Assembly (NCBI GenBank): GCA_021788675.1
Contig: JAJYKI010000015.1
Location: 1-11,485, forward strand
DNA from: a bacterium
GTDB taxonomy: Bacteria > Patescibacteriota > Saccharimonadia > Saccharimonadales > UBA4665
DNA length: 11,485 bases
Reading direction: 5' to 3'
Each line of letters starts with the position of its first letter. The first letter of the stretch is position 1. The notes under the pieces were generated by a model. That model saw only the letters and a list, made by a program, of their open reading frames with translations. It made no database searches and was not told the DNA's origin. Positions 5,827 through 11,485 of the stretch are shown piece by piece. The translations under genes were made by a program, and so were the position numbers.

Positions 5827-6515
5827 CTATTAAGGTGTAAATTGCCAATTAAGACAATTATTGGCAAGAGATCCTCGCTGTATTTATCTACGCCCTGAAC
5901 CTTAGACAAGGTCAAGGGACTATTGCTAGCGGACAAAACCCTTAAAAACTTTATGTGATTGTCCTCATAGCGGCCCTGGTTCTGAACAAAAAAACACATC
6001 GTATCGGTATCGAAGCCGTAATCTTCGCCCGCACCGAGCTTGACTCCATGATTATCCGTAGTCAGGTTGGGTCCATGCCCAGATATCGTCAAAAGCTTGA
6101 ATATAAACCATAGTTTCAAAACATTGAGCCCTAAATCCGGATCGTTTAATCCACTTAGGACCGCTTCAAGCAAATTAAAATATACCGGCTCTACCTCATA
6201 CTCCGTATTGCGGTCTATCATTTTTAGCACTTCATAGCCATATTGCACGCGGTCAATATCTTTTATGATGTTAGGGTAGTTTTTGTCTAGACGACTGGAC
6301 ACCAGCGTGGCAAGATCAGACCGGCCTTTTATAAAAACGATGTCATTGACACTGAAGAGTTCAATGCCTCCGGCTAAACGGCTCTTCATCGACCTTACGC
6401 CTTTGGCGATCAGGCCGAACTTCCCGTTGTCCGGTGTCAGTACGTTTACATTGCGATCGGTCTCACGGTAATTGTGACGGCTAAGCACGATTGCTTTAGT
6501 TTTGATCTGTTGCAT
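5823..6515 (-). CDS. recO: DNA repair protein RecO
   Basis: RecO mediates loading of RecA on SSB-coated single-stranded DNA in the RecF pathway. The N-terminal OB fold is clear (about 1-80: KTKAIVLSRHNYRETDRNV, then LIAKGVRSMKSRLAG, the typical KG-R...G-L segment). A helical middle follows (85-145). The usual GYxPxL-C-x2-C zinc finger appears as GHGPNLTTDNHGV (146-158) with no cysteines, so the metal site is lost. At 230 aa the length is normal. The gene follows the receiver gene by 5 nt and probably shares its transcript. A gap of 67 bp with a promoter then leads to glyS. Confidence 0.9.
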   Translation of the reverse strand: MQQIKTKAIVLSRHNYRETDRNVNVLTPDNGKFGLIAKGVRSMKSRLAGGIELFSVNDIVFIKGRSDLATLVSSRLDKNYPNIIKDIDRVQYGYEVLKMIDRNTEYEVEPVYFNLLEAVLSGLNDPDLGLNVLKLWFIFKLLTISGHGPNLTTDNHGVKLGAGEDYGFDTDTMCFFVQNQGRYEDNHIKFLRVLSASNSPLTLSKVQGVDKYSEDLLPIIVLIGNLHLNS

Positions 6516-6520
6516 GAGCT

Positions 6521-6904
6521 TTAGCCAATCACGAAATCCACTTCCCTAACCAATTCCACCAAGCCGGTCATTGGCTTATAAAGATAACGCACGACCCCGA
6601 GCCGCTCAACCAAACCAAACATACTGTCTTTGAATTCAGCCATCGGTACCAGACTTAATACAATGATCGGGATTTGTCGCCAGTCGGGATAAGACCTGAA
6701 TTCGTATAGAAACTCAATGCCGCTATGACTGACGAGCTGCAGTTCACATATAACCAAATCAGGCTTTTTTTCGTCTGCCGCCACGACAGCATCCTGCGCA
6801 CCGAAAACATGACGGACCCTAAAACCTTTTTTTTCTAAAATTGACCTGTACGTCTCAGCCAGAACGACGTCTGGTTCAATCAATAGGATTGTTCGCTTAG
6901 ACAT
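6521..6904 (-). CDS. Receiver-domain-only protein with Glu at the phosphosite
   Basis: This is a stand-alone CheY-like receiver (127 aa, no output domain). It has the usual beta1 TILLIEPD (5-12), beta3 PDLVICELQL (48-57), beta4 PIIVLSL (79-85, switch Ser84) and KP at Lys110-Pro111. The residue that should be the phosphorylated Asp is Glu54 (codon GAA at 6745-6743). The acid pair at the end of beta1 reads E-P-D, not D-D. Classical Asp phosphorylation is therefore not expected, and the protein may be locked in one state or act as a scaffold (an atypical receiver). It is separated by 5 nt from the kinase-like gene upstream and by 5 nt from recO downstream, so the three are probably co-transcribed. 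Confidence 0.85.
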   Translation of the reverse strand: MSKRTILLIEPDVVLAETYRSILEKKGFRVRHVFGAQDAVVAADEKKPDLVICELQLVSHSGIEFLYEFRSYPDWRQIPIIVLSLVPMAEFKDSMFGLVERLGVVRYLYKPMTGLVELVREVDFVIG

Positions 6905-6909
6905 AAGGT

Positions 6910-7635
6910 CTATACCAGCGACAGTTGCGAAGAGGTTTTCAAGACCACGCCTAGACCGTACAAGTGTCGGTGTCTTGACGCGTGCAGCTTTAGGCTCATC
7001 GCTTTAAATATTGCATCCGCTACAAAAATTCCGGCACCGCTCGTATGACTGACATCAACCATTGGCTGGCGTGAACGTCCGTAGAGTTTCCGGCCCCGGT
7101 TCAATGCTTCACTCCTTAAACCCGGCATATCCGCATATACCCCAGCCACTATACCGTACCGGCAACGGTGCGTTGCAAGCTGCAATTTTAGATCACCGCC
7201 GTTTACTTGGGCCGGCAAAGTCTCAATAAAAGCACTGGCAAGACCAATAATCGCCGATTCCAAACCTTTTCTGTGAGCCAGTACGGGCTCAAACCGGCCG
7301 CCAATATTTAGTTCAAGTTGAACATTGTACATTCTGGCAAGTGCTTGCAGTTGACGATTGGCATCGTAAAGCACGGAGGCTACGGAAGTCGTTTCGGGCG
7401 CCAACTCAAAACCGGCATTATTTTTAAGCTGTAAGCTGAGACTATAGGCGTCAAGCAATTGAAGAGCGTTAGTAGCTAAGGCTTGAATACCGCTTATGTC
7501 TTTTAAGTCACGGCTTAAGTTGACCAGTTCGGCCTGTCTTGCTATCTGAAGCAGAGGCAATTTCATTTGTTCGGCAATCGACAATAATAATTGGTGAGGT
7601 AATAGATAATCTTTGGTCTGCCGCGCCGGATCCAC
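6910..7635 (-). CDS. Degenerate histidine-kinase-like protein
   Basis: This soluble 241-aa protein has no membrane segment and no sensor domain. Residues 19-40 (SIAEQMKLPLLQIARQAEL) align with a kinase dimerisation helix, whose usual core is S-H-E-L-R-T-P-L. Proline and leucine are kept, but the phosphorylated His is replaced by Glu22. A GHKL-like ATPase region follows (about 85-235). Its N-box position (AIIGLASAFIE, 128-138) lacks both asparagines. A G1-like ADMPG (168-172) and a G2-like SGAGIFVADAI (199-209) remain. It is probably a pseudokinase that works by binding. The GTG start at 7635 is preceded by GAGGG at a 9-nt spacing. It is first in a unit with the receiver gene and recO and has its own promoter. 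The assignment rests on pattern comparison alone, so it is less sure than that of its neighbours. Confidence 0.65.
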   Translation of the reverse strand: MDPARQTKDYLLPHQLLLSIAEQMKLPLLQIARQAELVNLSRDLKDISGIQALATNALQLLDAYSLSLQLKNNAGFELAPETTSVASVLYDANRQLQALARMYNVQLELNIGGRFEPVLAHRKGLESAIIGLASAFIETLPAQVNGGDLKLQLATHRCRYGIVAGVYADMPGLRSEALNRGRKLYGRSRQPMVDVSHTSGAGIFVADAIFKAMSLKLHASRHRHLYGLGVVLKTSSQLSLV

Positions 7636-7654
7636 TTACTGACACCCTCTTTTA

Positions 7655-7676
7655 TAAGTTAAATACCTTTAACTTA
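7655..7676. repeat. Perfect 9-bp inverted repeat in the kinase-like gene leader
   Basis: TAAGTTAAA and TTTAACTTA, separated by 4 nt, form a perfect dyad between the -10 and the Shine-Dalgarno, over the predicted transcription start (about 7672). It could be an operator for a dimeric regulator or a leader hairpin. There is no T-run after it in the minus direction (ATAAAAG), so a terminator is unlikely. The 8-mer CTTAAGTT at its edge (7678-7671) recurs at 7732-7725, 54 bp upstream. Confidence 0.7.
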
Positions 7677-7678
7677 AG

Positions 7679-7708
7679 ATTATACTACCCGAAACTAAGC
7701 CAAAACAA
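7679..7708 (-). promoter_or_regulatory. Promoter for the kinase-like/receiver/recO unit
   Basis: On the minus strand TTGTTT (7708-7703), an 18-bp spacer and a perfect TATAAT (7684-7679) are visible. The predicted start is near 7672 and the leader is about 37 nt to the GTG at 7635. The 105-bp gap after the methyltransferase gene also supports a new unit here. Confidence 0.6.
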
Positions 7709-7740
7709 ATCATTTATATCTGTAAACTTAAGCGTTTTAG

Positions 7741-8229
7741 CTAAAGCTCATACAAAAAAACGCCGTCTTTGACAGACTTAGGCTTTATGCCCGGAAACTG
7801 AAACGCAAAACTTATAACCCTTGGCTTGACCAAACTTTCCTGTTTTACCTTAAACTCCAACTTTGGCATTAATCTTGGCAACAAAAACACATAGACCGCA
7901 TCAGCCGCCGGCCAGTGTTTATTCCAAAAGTTACCATAGATTACGCTTATCTGCTTCGCATAGCGCCTGGTTCTTAAGTATGCCACTAAAAACAGGATCG
8001 GATTTATCTCATAGCCAACGGCGTTTAGACCATGCTTGGCGGCTCGCAGCAGTACCCTGCCGTCCCCGCACCCGAGTTCTAAAATCGTATCCCCCGGACT
8101 TAAACCGGCCAACTCGACCGCAGCATCAACCTGCTTAGTTAGGGTCGGCAGGTATGGCGCACCGAACAACAGAACAAAGCTGAACATGAAAAACAAAACC
8201 ACAATGACTAGAAACAGGATCTGCCACAC
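7741..8229 (-). CDS. Membrane-anchored FAM173-like methyltransferase
   Basis: This is a class I SAM-dependent methyltransferase with an N-terminal membrane helix (about 2-22). Then come APYLPT (24-29), motif I ELGCGDGRVLL (51-61), post-I GYEINP (72-77) and VYVFLLPRLMPKL (112-124), and a FAFQFPG end (141-147). This order (helix, P-x-x-P-T/S, G-C/S-G-D-G-R, GYE-N-P, FLLPRLLPRL) is that of the eukaryotic FAM173 family (ANTKMT, ATPSCKMT), lysine methyltransferases of membrane carrier and ATP synthase subunits. Bacterial relatives exist. The substrate is unknown here; a membrane protein near the inner leaflet is a fair guess. The protein is short (162 aa). It starts with GTG overlapping the TAG of xseB by one base (TAGTG), the last gene of the unit. 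Confidence 0.85.
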   Translation of the reverse strand: MWQILFLVIVVLFFMFSFVLLFGAPYLPTLTKQVDAAVELAGLSPGDTILELGCGDGRVLLRAAKHGLNAVGYEINPILFLVAYLRTRRYAKQISVIYGNFWNKHWPAADAVYVFLLPRLMPKLEFKVKQESLVKPRVISFAFQFPGIKPKSVKDGVFLYEL

Positions 8230-8435
8230 TACAGTTCACCCATCTCCTTGGATATTTTATTCAACCGGTTTTTTGCATGTTTTAAATAATCATCCATCTC
8301 TTTAACCAGGACAACGCCGCGCTCATAAAGCTCCAGCGCATCCTCAATCGAAGTGGATTCGGCCTGTAATTTGGCAACTATGACTTCGAGCTCTGCCGAC
8401 AGCGCCTTATAATCCAACTGTTTAGTGTTTGCCAT
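8229..8435 (-). CDS. xseB: Exodeoxyribonuclease VII small subunit
   Basis: XseB is the small helical subunit that packs on the stalk of XseA to form exonuclease VII, which degrades single-stranded DNA from both ends to oligonucleotides. This 68-aa protein carries the family pattern LEVIVAKLQ and SIEDALELYERGVVLVKEMDDYLKHAKNRLNKI, a helical hairpin with the conserved S-L-E-x-A-L-x-x-Y-E-x-G core. The ATG at 8435 lies 14 nt inside the end of xseA, and the TAG touches the next gene's GTG, so all are translated as a coupled set. Confidence 0.96.
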   Translation of the reverse strand: MANTKQLDYKALSAELEVIVAKLQAESTSIEDALELYERGVVLVKEMDDYLKHAKNRLNKISKEMGEL

Positions 8436-9546
8436 TCTTAACTCCGGTTACTTTAGCTTCAAAACGGGCTTTCGCAGTTTCTATGTCTACTATATCATCC
8501 GGGCGAATTTTGGATCCGTCCGATACCCTGCCACCGGACCTAATAATGGCATAGCCTCGATCAAGGGTCTTTTTAGGACTCAGGGCATTAAGCAAGTGAA
8601 GTTTTCCTGTTAAGTTATCACTGGCATGCTCCAGCTTTAGATTAAGAGCCGCCGGCATCGTCTGGCTAATCAACTTAAGACTGCCTAAAGACCGCCCTAG
8701 ACTCATTTCTACCGCACGATACATCTGATCCAACAACTGCTTATTAGTCAGTATTAAATGCTTTTTATCCGGAACCAGTATTTCCGCCGCGTTACTTGGC
8801 GTAGAAGCCCTTCGATCCGCAGCCAATTCAGCTAAACATTCGTCGCGTTCGTGACCAATCGCTACCAATGTCGGCACACGACTGGCCGCCACCGCCCTGG
8901 TGACTTGCTCATTATTGAAAGCCGCCAGATCTTCAGGACTGCCACCGCCACGGACAATAACCAATACCTCGGGAGGATCGGGCATTGCCGAGAAATATTC
9001 AATCGCGCGAATTAGCTCACCGGGGGCACCATCACCCTGCACCGCCGAATCCAAGGCATCGATTTCAATGCCGCCCCAACGATCATTGAGTATTTTCGTA
9101 AAATCTATAAACGCAGCCGAATGCAGAGCCGCTATTAAACCAATCCTGGTCGGTGGATAAATTAAAGCTCGCTTCCTTTCCGGCGCGAATAGACCTTCCG
9201 CTTCAAGCTTACGTCGCAAAAGTTCGCTTAGACGCTTGATCGATCCTTCGCCCATCGGAGTAATAGCACTCACATTAACACTAAAGCCATACGCGGGATG
9301 AAGCCTAGGCGTGCCCCTAACCTTTAGCATCATGCCATCTTCAAGCGGTCCGGGTAAAACATATTTACTACCGAAAAAAGACACCTTGGCATCGTTATCC
9401 TTCAGATCGAAATAAACCCAGCGGTCACGATTAATATGGAAATTAGCCAGCTCCCCGTAGATGACAACCGAATTATAGGCATACTCAAGTGTTTGATTTA
9501 AAACGGCAACGAATTCACCGACCGAAAGCTCTAATTCATCTCTCAT
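8422..9546 (-). CDS. xseA: Exodeoxyribonuclease VII large subunit
   Basis: XseA is the catalytic subunit of exonuclease VII. The N-terminal OB fold spans about 1-100 (VVIYGELANFHINRDRWVYFDLKD). The catalytic domain follows, with AVQGDGAPGELIRAIE (168-183), VRGGGSPEDLAAFN (198-211), AIGHERDECLAELAADRRASTPSNAAE (229-255) and the C-terminal segment LSPKKTLDRGYAII (322-335). The conserved His, Glu and Asp of GHExD are kept. The stretch that usually reads GVITSPTGAA is GLIAALHSAAF here (136-146), an unusual change near the active site. At 374 aa it is shorter than the 440-460 aa norm. The helical stalk between residues 265 and 320 is reduced. Its ATG overlaps the TGA of the YbhN-like gene as ATGA. 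Confidence 0.96.
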   Translation of the reverse strand: MRDELELSVGEFVAVLNQTLEYAYNSVVIYGELANFHINRDRWVYFDLKDNDAKVSFFGSKYVLPGPLEDGMMLKVRGTPRLHPAYGFSVNVSAITPMGEGSIKRLSELLRRKLEAEGLFAPERKRALIYPPTRIGLIAALHSAAFIDFTKILNDRWGGIEIDALDSAVQGDGAPGELIRAIEYFSAMPDPPEVLVIVRGGGSPEDLAAFNNEQVTRAVAASRVPTLVAIGHERDECLAELAADRRASTPSNAAEILVPDKKHLILTNKQLLDQMYRAVEMSLGRSLGSLKLISQTMPAALNLKLEHASDNLTGKLHLLNALSPKKTLDRGYAIIRSGGRVSDGSKIRPDDIVDIETAKARFEAKVTGVKNGKH

Positions 9547-10607
9547 GTTACTAAATGGTCGGCCTCGGCGTCTTTGTTTTTAACTATGTGCTTCTGGTAG
9601 AGATAATATCCGGGCGGAATCTGGAGTATCGTATTGACGACTCGGTACATAATTATGGCAGGTAAACTGAAAACCGCGGAGACTCCGGTCGCCAACAATG
9701 TCGCGGTCATGAGAGCTTCGTAGATTCCGATACCCCCAGGCAGTATCGAGAACGTACCGGCAAAATTTGCGATGCCATAGGCCAAGATGACCGCCCCGAC
9801 GTTCAAGAACTTGCCGAAGGCTATAAAAACCACATAAACCGCCATTATTTCAGTGGCATTGCACATGAACGCGTAAAATAGCGGCGCACGCATTTTCTGG
9901 CGGTTGGATTGTATCTGACGAAAGCTGGTATGAAAATCGTCAAATATCTGGCGGACTCTTTTTAAGCTGATGGCTTCGGTAACGGATGGCGAGAACCGGC
10001 TGACCAGACGATTGAACATTCTGGTGACGAATTCCATAAAGCTGTTGATACGCTCCTGTTTGCCAGCGATAAAAACAAATAAACCGGTGCCGACCACCAA
10101 TAGAGTTGACATCATTCCGGCCGCTAACATCGTAAAGTTATTAACCCTACCCCCCAAAGCCAAAAAGAAAAGACTTAAGATAATCAGGACTTCGAAAGAC
10201 AGAAAAGTCATGACCAGTTTAATGATTTGGATCAGTGTCGCCTTGCCGCCGGTTATTTCATGGTTTTTGATCATTAAACCGAAATAGGACAGTCCGGCGG
10301 CGCCGCCGCTCGGAAATACGTGGTTAACAAAGTTGAGTTCAAGGGCAGCTTTATATAGATACTTATAGGGCAACTCATTACCGACAATGCGAAACAAATG
10401 CTGATACAATTTGGCCTGGAAATGATAATTCAATACCTCAATGGGCAAAAGTAACACCAATGCCCAGGCATCAATTTTTGTCAGGTTATCCAGCGTCGTT
10501 GCCAGATCGTCCCTGATTAAATAAAGGGTGAATATAAGCGCCAGTATGGTTACTATGTTGAGTAGTAGTTTCCAACGCTTAAAAAAATAACCGGATATTT
10601 TACCCAT
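9543..10607 (-). CDS. YbhN/LPG-synthase-like polytopic membrane protein
   Basis: This integral membrane protein belongs to the UPF0104 / lysylphosphatidylglycerol synthase membrane-region family, which lacks the cytosolic aminoacyl-transfer domain. From the ATG at 10607 it has 354 aa. Hydrophobic segments lie at about 13-30, 45-62, 127-150, 160-182, 243-265, 270-290 and 305-337. The family signatures VFPSGGAAGLSYF (97-109) and ILPGGIGIYEALM (288-300) are clear. A role in lipid or glycolipid handling at the envelope is a family-level guess. A TTG at 10649 would extend the protein by 14 residues, but it lies in the -35 of a promoter whose start falls 4-6 nt before the ATG, so that longer form is rejected. 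It is first in the ybhN-xseA-xseB-methyltransferase unit. Confidence 0.88.
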   Translation of the reverse strand: MGKISGYFFKRWKLLLNIVTILALIFTLYLIRDDLATTLDNLTKIDAWALVLLLPIEVLNYHFQAKLYQHLFRIVGNELPYKYLYKAALELNFVNHVFPSGGAAGLSYFGLMIKNHEITGGKATLIQIIKLVMTFLSFEVLIILSLFFLALGGRVNNFTMLAAGMMSTLLVVGTGLFVFIAGKQERINSFMEFVTRMFNRLVSRFSPSVTEAISLKRVRQIFDDFHTSFRQIQSNRQKMRAPLFYAFMCNATEIMAVYVVFIAFGKFLNVGAVILAYGIANFAGTFSILPGGIGIYEALMTATLLATGVSAVFSLPAIIMYRVVNTILQIPPGYYLYQKHIVKNKDAEADHLVT

Positions 10608-10619
10608 GCTCAGCAATAC

Positions 10620-10649
10620 ATTATATCCTGAGTTATTATTGCTGGCCAA
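10620..10649 (-). promoter_or_regulatory. Promoter for the YbhN-like/exonuclease VII unit
   Basis: On the minus strand TTGGCC (10649-10644), an 18-bp spacer and a perfect TATAAT (10625-10620) are seen. The predicted start is at about 10613-10611, only 4-6 nt before the ATG at 10607, so the transcript would be nearly leaderless. Confidence 0.6.
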
Positions 10650-10665
10650 TTGAATGGGCTATACT
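10639..10665 (+). promoter_or_regulatory. Possible divergent promoter toward the DUF6624 gene
   Basis: On the plus strand TTGCTG (10639-10644) and TATACT (10660-10665) are 15 bp apart, shorter than ideal. The leader would be about 50 nt. It overlaps the minus-strand promoter for the YbhN-like unit. No other candidate looks better before the ATG at 10724. Confidence 0.3.
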
Positions 10666-10723
10666 AAAAGTTATAGGGGGTAGCGTTTCCCTCTCTATCA
10701 ATGTTCACATCATCATAAGTTAA

Positions 10724-11257
10724 ATGACTCTAGACTATAAGACCACCCTTAAAAAAATTTTAGACGAAGATCAGTCTATGATTATGTCGAACAAAAATGA
10801 CCCAGAAAAATTTATACAACTAAACAAAAAACACCTAAAGATTATAGACGAGATTTTAAAAGAAATTAGAGAGCCTAGGATCTCAATCCTTGGGCACAAT
10901 GGAGCATTAACAGTCTGGATCATAGTACAGCATGCAGATCATGATCCTGGTCTTCAAAAGTATTATCTAAGGTTATTCAAAAAACTATATGAAAAAGATC
11001 CGGATGACACATATAAAGAAGGTATTGCCTATCTTGAAGACCGAATCTTAATCAAAGAAAAAGGCCAACAACTTTATGGAACTCAATTTAAAGATTCTGC
11101 CCTATCCAAAAACACCCTCGAACCATATCCAATTTTAAATCATTTAAGTCTTGAAAAAAGACGCAAAAAAATGGGCCTTCTGCCAATGAACGATTATATT
11201 AAAGAACTTAAACAGATCTATGGAAAAGAAGTTATTTATAGCGACAAATGGTCTTGA
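10724..11257 (+). CDS. DUF6624 domain protein
   Basis: The only plus-strand gene in the window, 177 aa. The second half matches the DUF6624 pattern: WIIVQHADHD (65-74), YLEDRI (103-108), QLYGTQF (116-122) and EKRRKKMGLLP (144-154). The N-terminal part (1-55) is charged, helical and Lys-rich. The function of the family is unknown; conserved His, Asp, Tyr, Gly and Gln suggest an enzyme or binding pocket, which is only inference. No signal peptide or membrane segment is visible. The gene is visibly AT-richer than its neighbours: the first 60 bases of its second line count 32% G+C, while the minus-strand genes look mid-40s. It is transcribed divergently, and no Shine-Dalgarno is seen at the ATG. 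It may be a recent arrival. Confidence 0.75.
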   Translation: MTLDYKTTLKKILDEDQSMIMSNKNDPEKFIQLNKKHLKIIDEILKEIREPRISILGHNGALTVWIIVQHADHDPGLQKYYLRLFKKLYEKDPDDTYKEGIAYLEDRILIKEKGQQLYGTQFKDSALSKNTLEPYPILNHLSLEKRRKKMGLLPMNDYIKELKQIYGKEVIYSDKWS

Positions 11258-11485
11258 TGGAATTAACACAGATTCAGTGATTTAAAAGTCAGCCAGATTG
11301 CCAATCATGAAAATATCAAAGTACATGCATTAAGTATGCAAATAGTCGACGCTCTGGGCTTTAAGATATGGGCACGTAAACATTATTCACGTTATAAAAC
11401 GGATTAGACTATTTTCTTGAAGTAAACTTATCCGTAGATACCATGCTAATGCCTCTTAAATTTTATTCCTGATTTTACAAAAACC
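11258..11485. other. Non-coding tail with a possible gene remnant
   Basis: No gene with a start codon and ribosome site is visible. On the plus strand, one frame is open from 11267 to the TAG at 11405-11407 and encodes about 46 residues. They begin HRFSDLKVSQIANHENI and end KIWARKHYSRYKTD. It has no start codon near its beginning, since a TAA at 11264 precedes it. It reads like coding sequence and could be the end of a decayed gene, but I recognise no family. The rest is AT-rich with no terminator-like hairpin that I could find. Confidence 0.35.

Noticed and set aside
7863..8138. Plus-strand open frame of about 91 codons inside the methyltransferase gene
   Set aside because: It lies antisense to a gene with clear family motifs and has no similarity to any known protein, so it is a shadow frame.
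9543..11257. Possible UGA recoding, as in some CPR lineages
   Set aside because: TGA ends the YbhN-like gene (overlap with the xseA ATG) and the DUF6624 gene, and no gene needs an in-frame TGA to be read through.
1..11485. CRISPR arrays, insertion sequences, tRNA or rRNA genes
   Set aside because: No regularly spaced repeats, no transposase-like frame with terminal repeats, and no RNA-gene signature were found on either strand.

Overview
The window reads as a chromosomal segment of a small-genome bacterium, most likely a member of the Candidate Phyla Radiation (Patescibacteria) and perhaps Saccharibacteria. The inference rests on the gene set and on protein style. There is a one-chain GlyRS, a compact PIF1-type helicase, a zinc-less RecO, shortened XseA and XseB, small LysM-like membrane proteins, MraZ, and very tight gene packing. 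Base composition looks mid-40s % G+C by eye. TGA is used as an ordinary stop (end of the YbhN-like gene, end of the DUF6624 gene), so the UGA-to-glycine code of some CPR lineages does not apply. The phylum assignment is inference, because no 16S or ribosomal protein gene is present.

Almost everything is on the minus strand, so it reads from right to left. At the right, a four-gene overlapping unit encodes a YbhN/LPG-synthase-like membrane protein, exonuclease VII large and small subunits, and a membrane-anchored FAM173-like methyltransferase (10607 down to 7741). Next comes a unit with its own promoter: a degenerate histidine-kinase-like protein, a receiver-only protein and RecO (7635 to 5823). 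Then follow glyS plus a NYN-domain nuclease-like gene joined by TAATG (5755 to 3834), a PIF1-like helicase with its own promoter (3786 to 2434), an aldo/keto reductase with the strongest Shine-Dalgarno of the window (2299 to 1433), two small membrane-anchored proteins started by a near-consensus promoter (1377 to 732) and closed by a hairpin terminator (714-686), and finally mraZ (567 to 205) behind a promoter that overlaps three TGGG boxes spaced exactly 10 bp apart. The last 204 bp downstream of mraZ hold no gene that I recognise. The far right (10724 to 11485) is different: a lone plus-strand DUF6624 gene, visibly AT-richer, followed by a non-coding or decayed tail.

Functionally the block mixes DNA maintenance (RecO, ExoVII, PIF1-like helicase), translation (GlyRS), the cell-division regulator MraZ and envelope proteins. 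Promoters with perfect or near-perfect -10 hexamers can be read at several unit starts, and two genes appear to be leaderless or nearly so.

The points most worth following are these. The kinase-like/receiver pair carries Glu at both expected phosphorylation positions. The MraZ operator is easily read. A 13-nt leader element is shared by glyS and the helicase gene. The helicase may end in a C-terminal helix-turn-helix. A FAM173-type methyltransferase is fused by gene overlap to the exonuclease VII genes.
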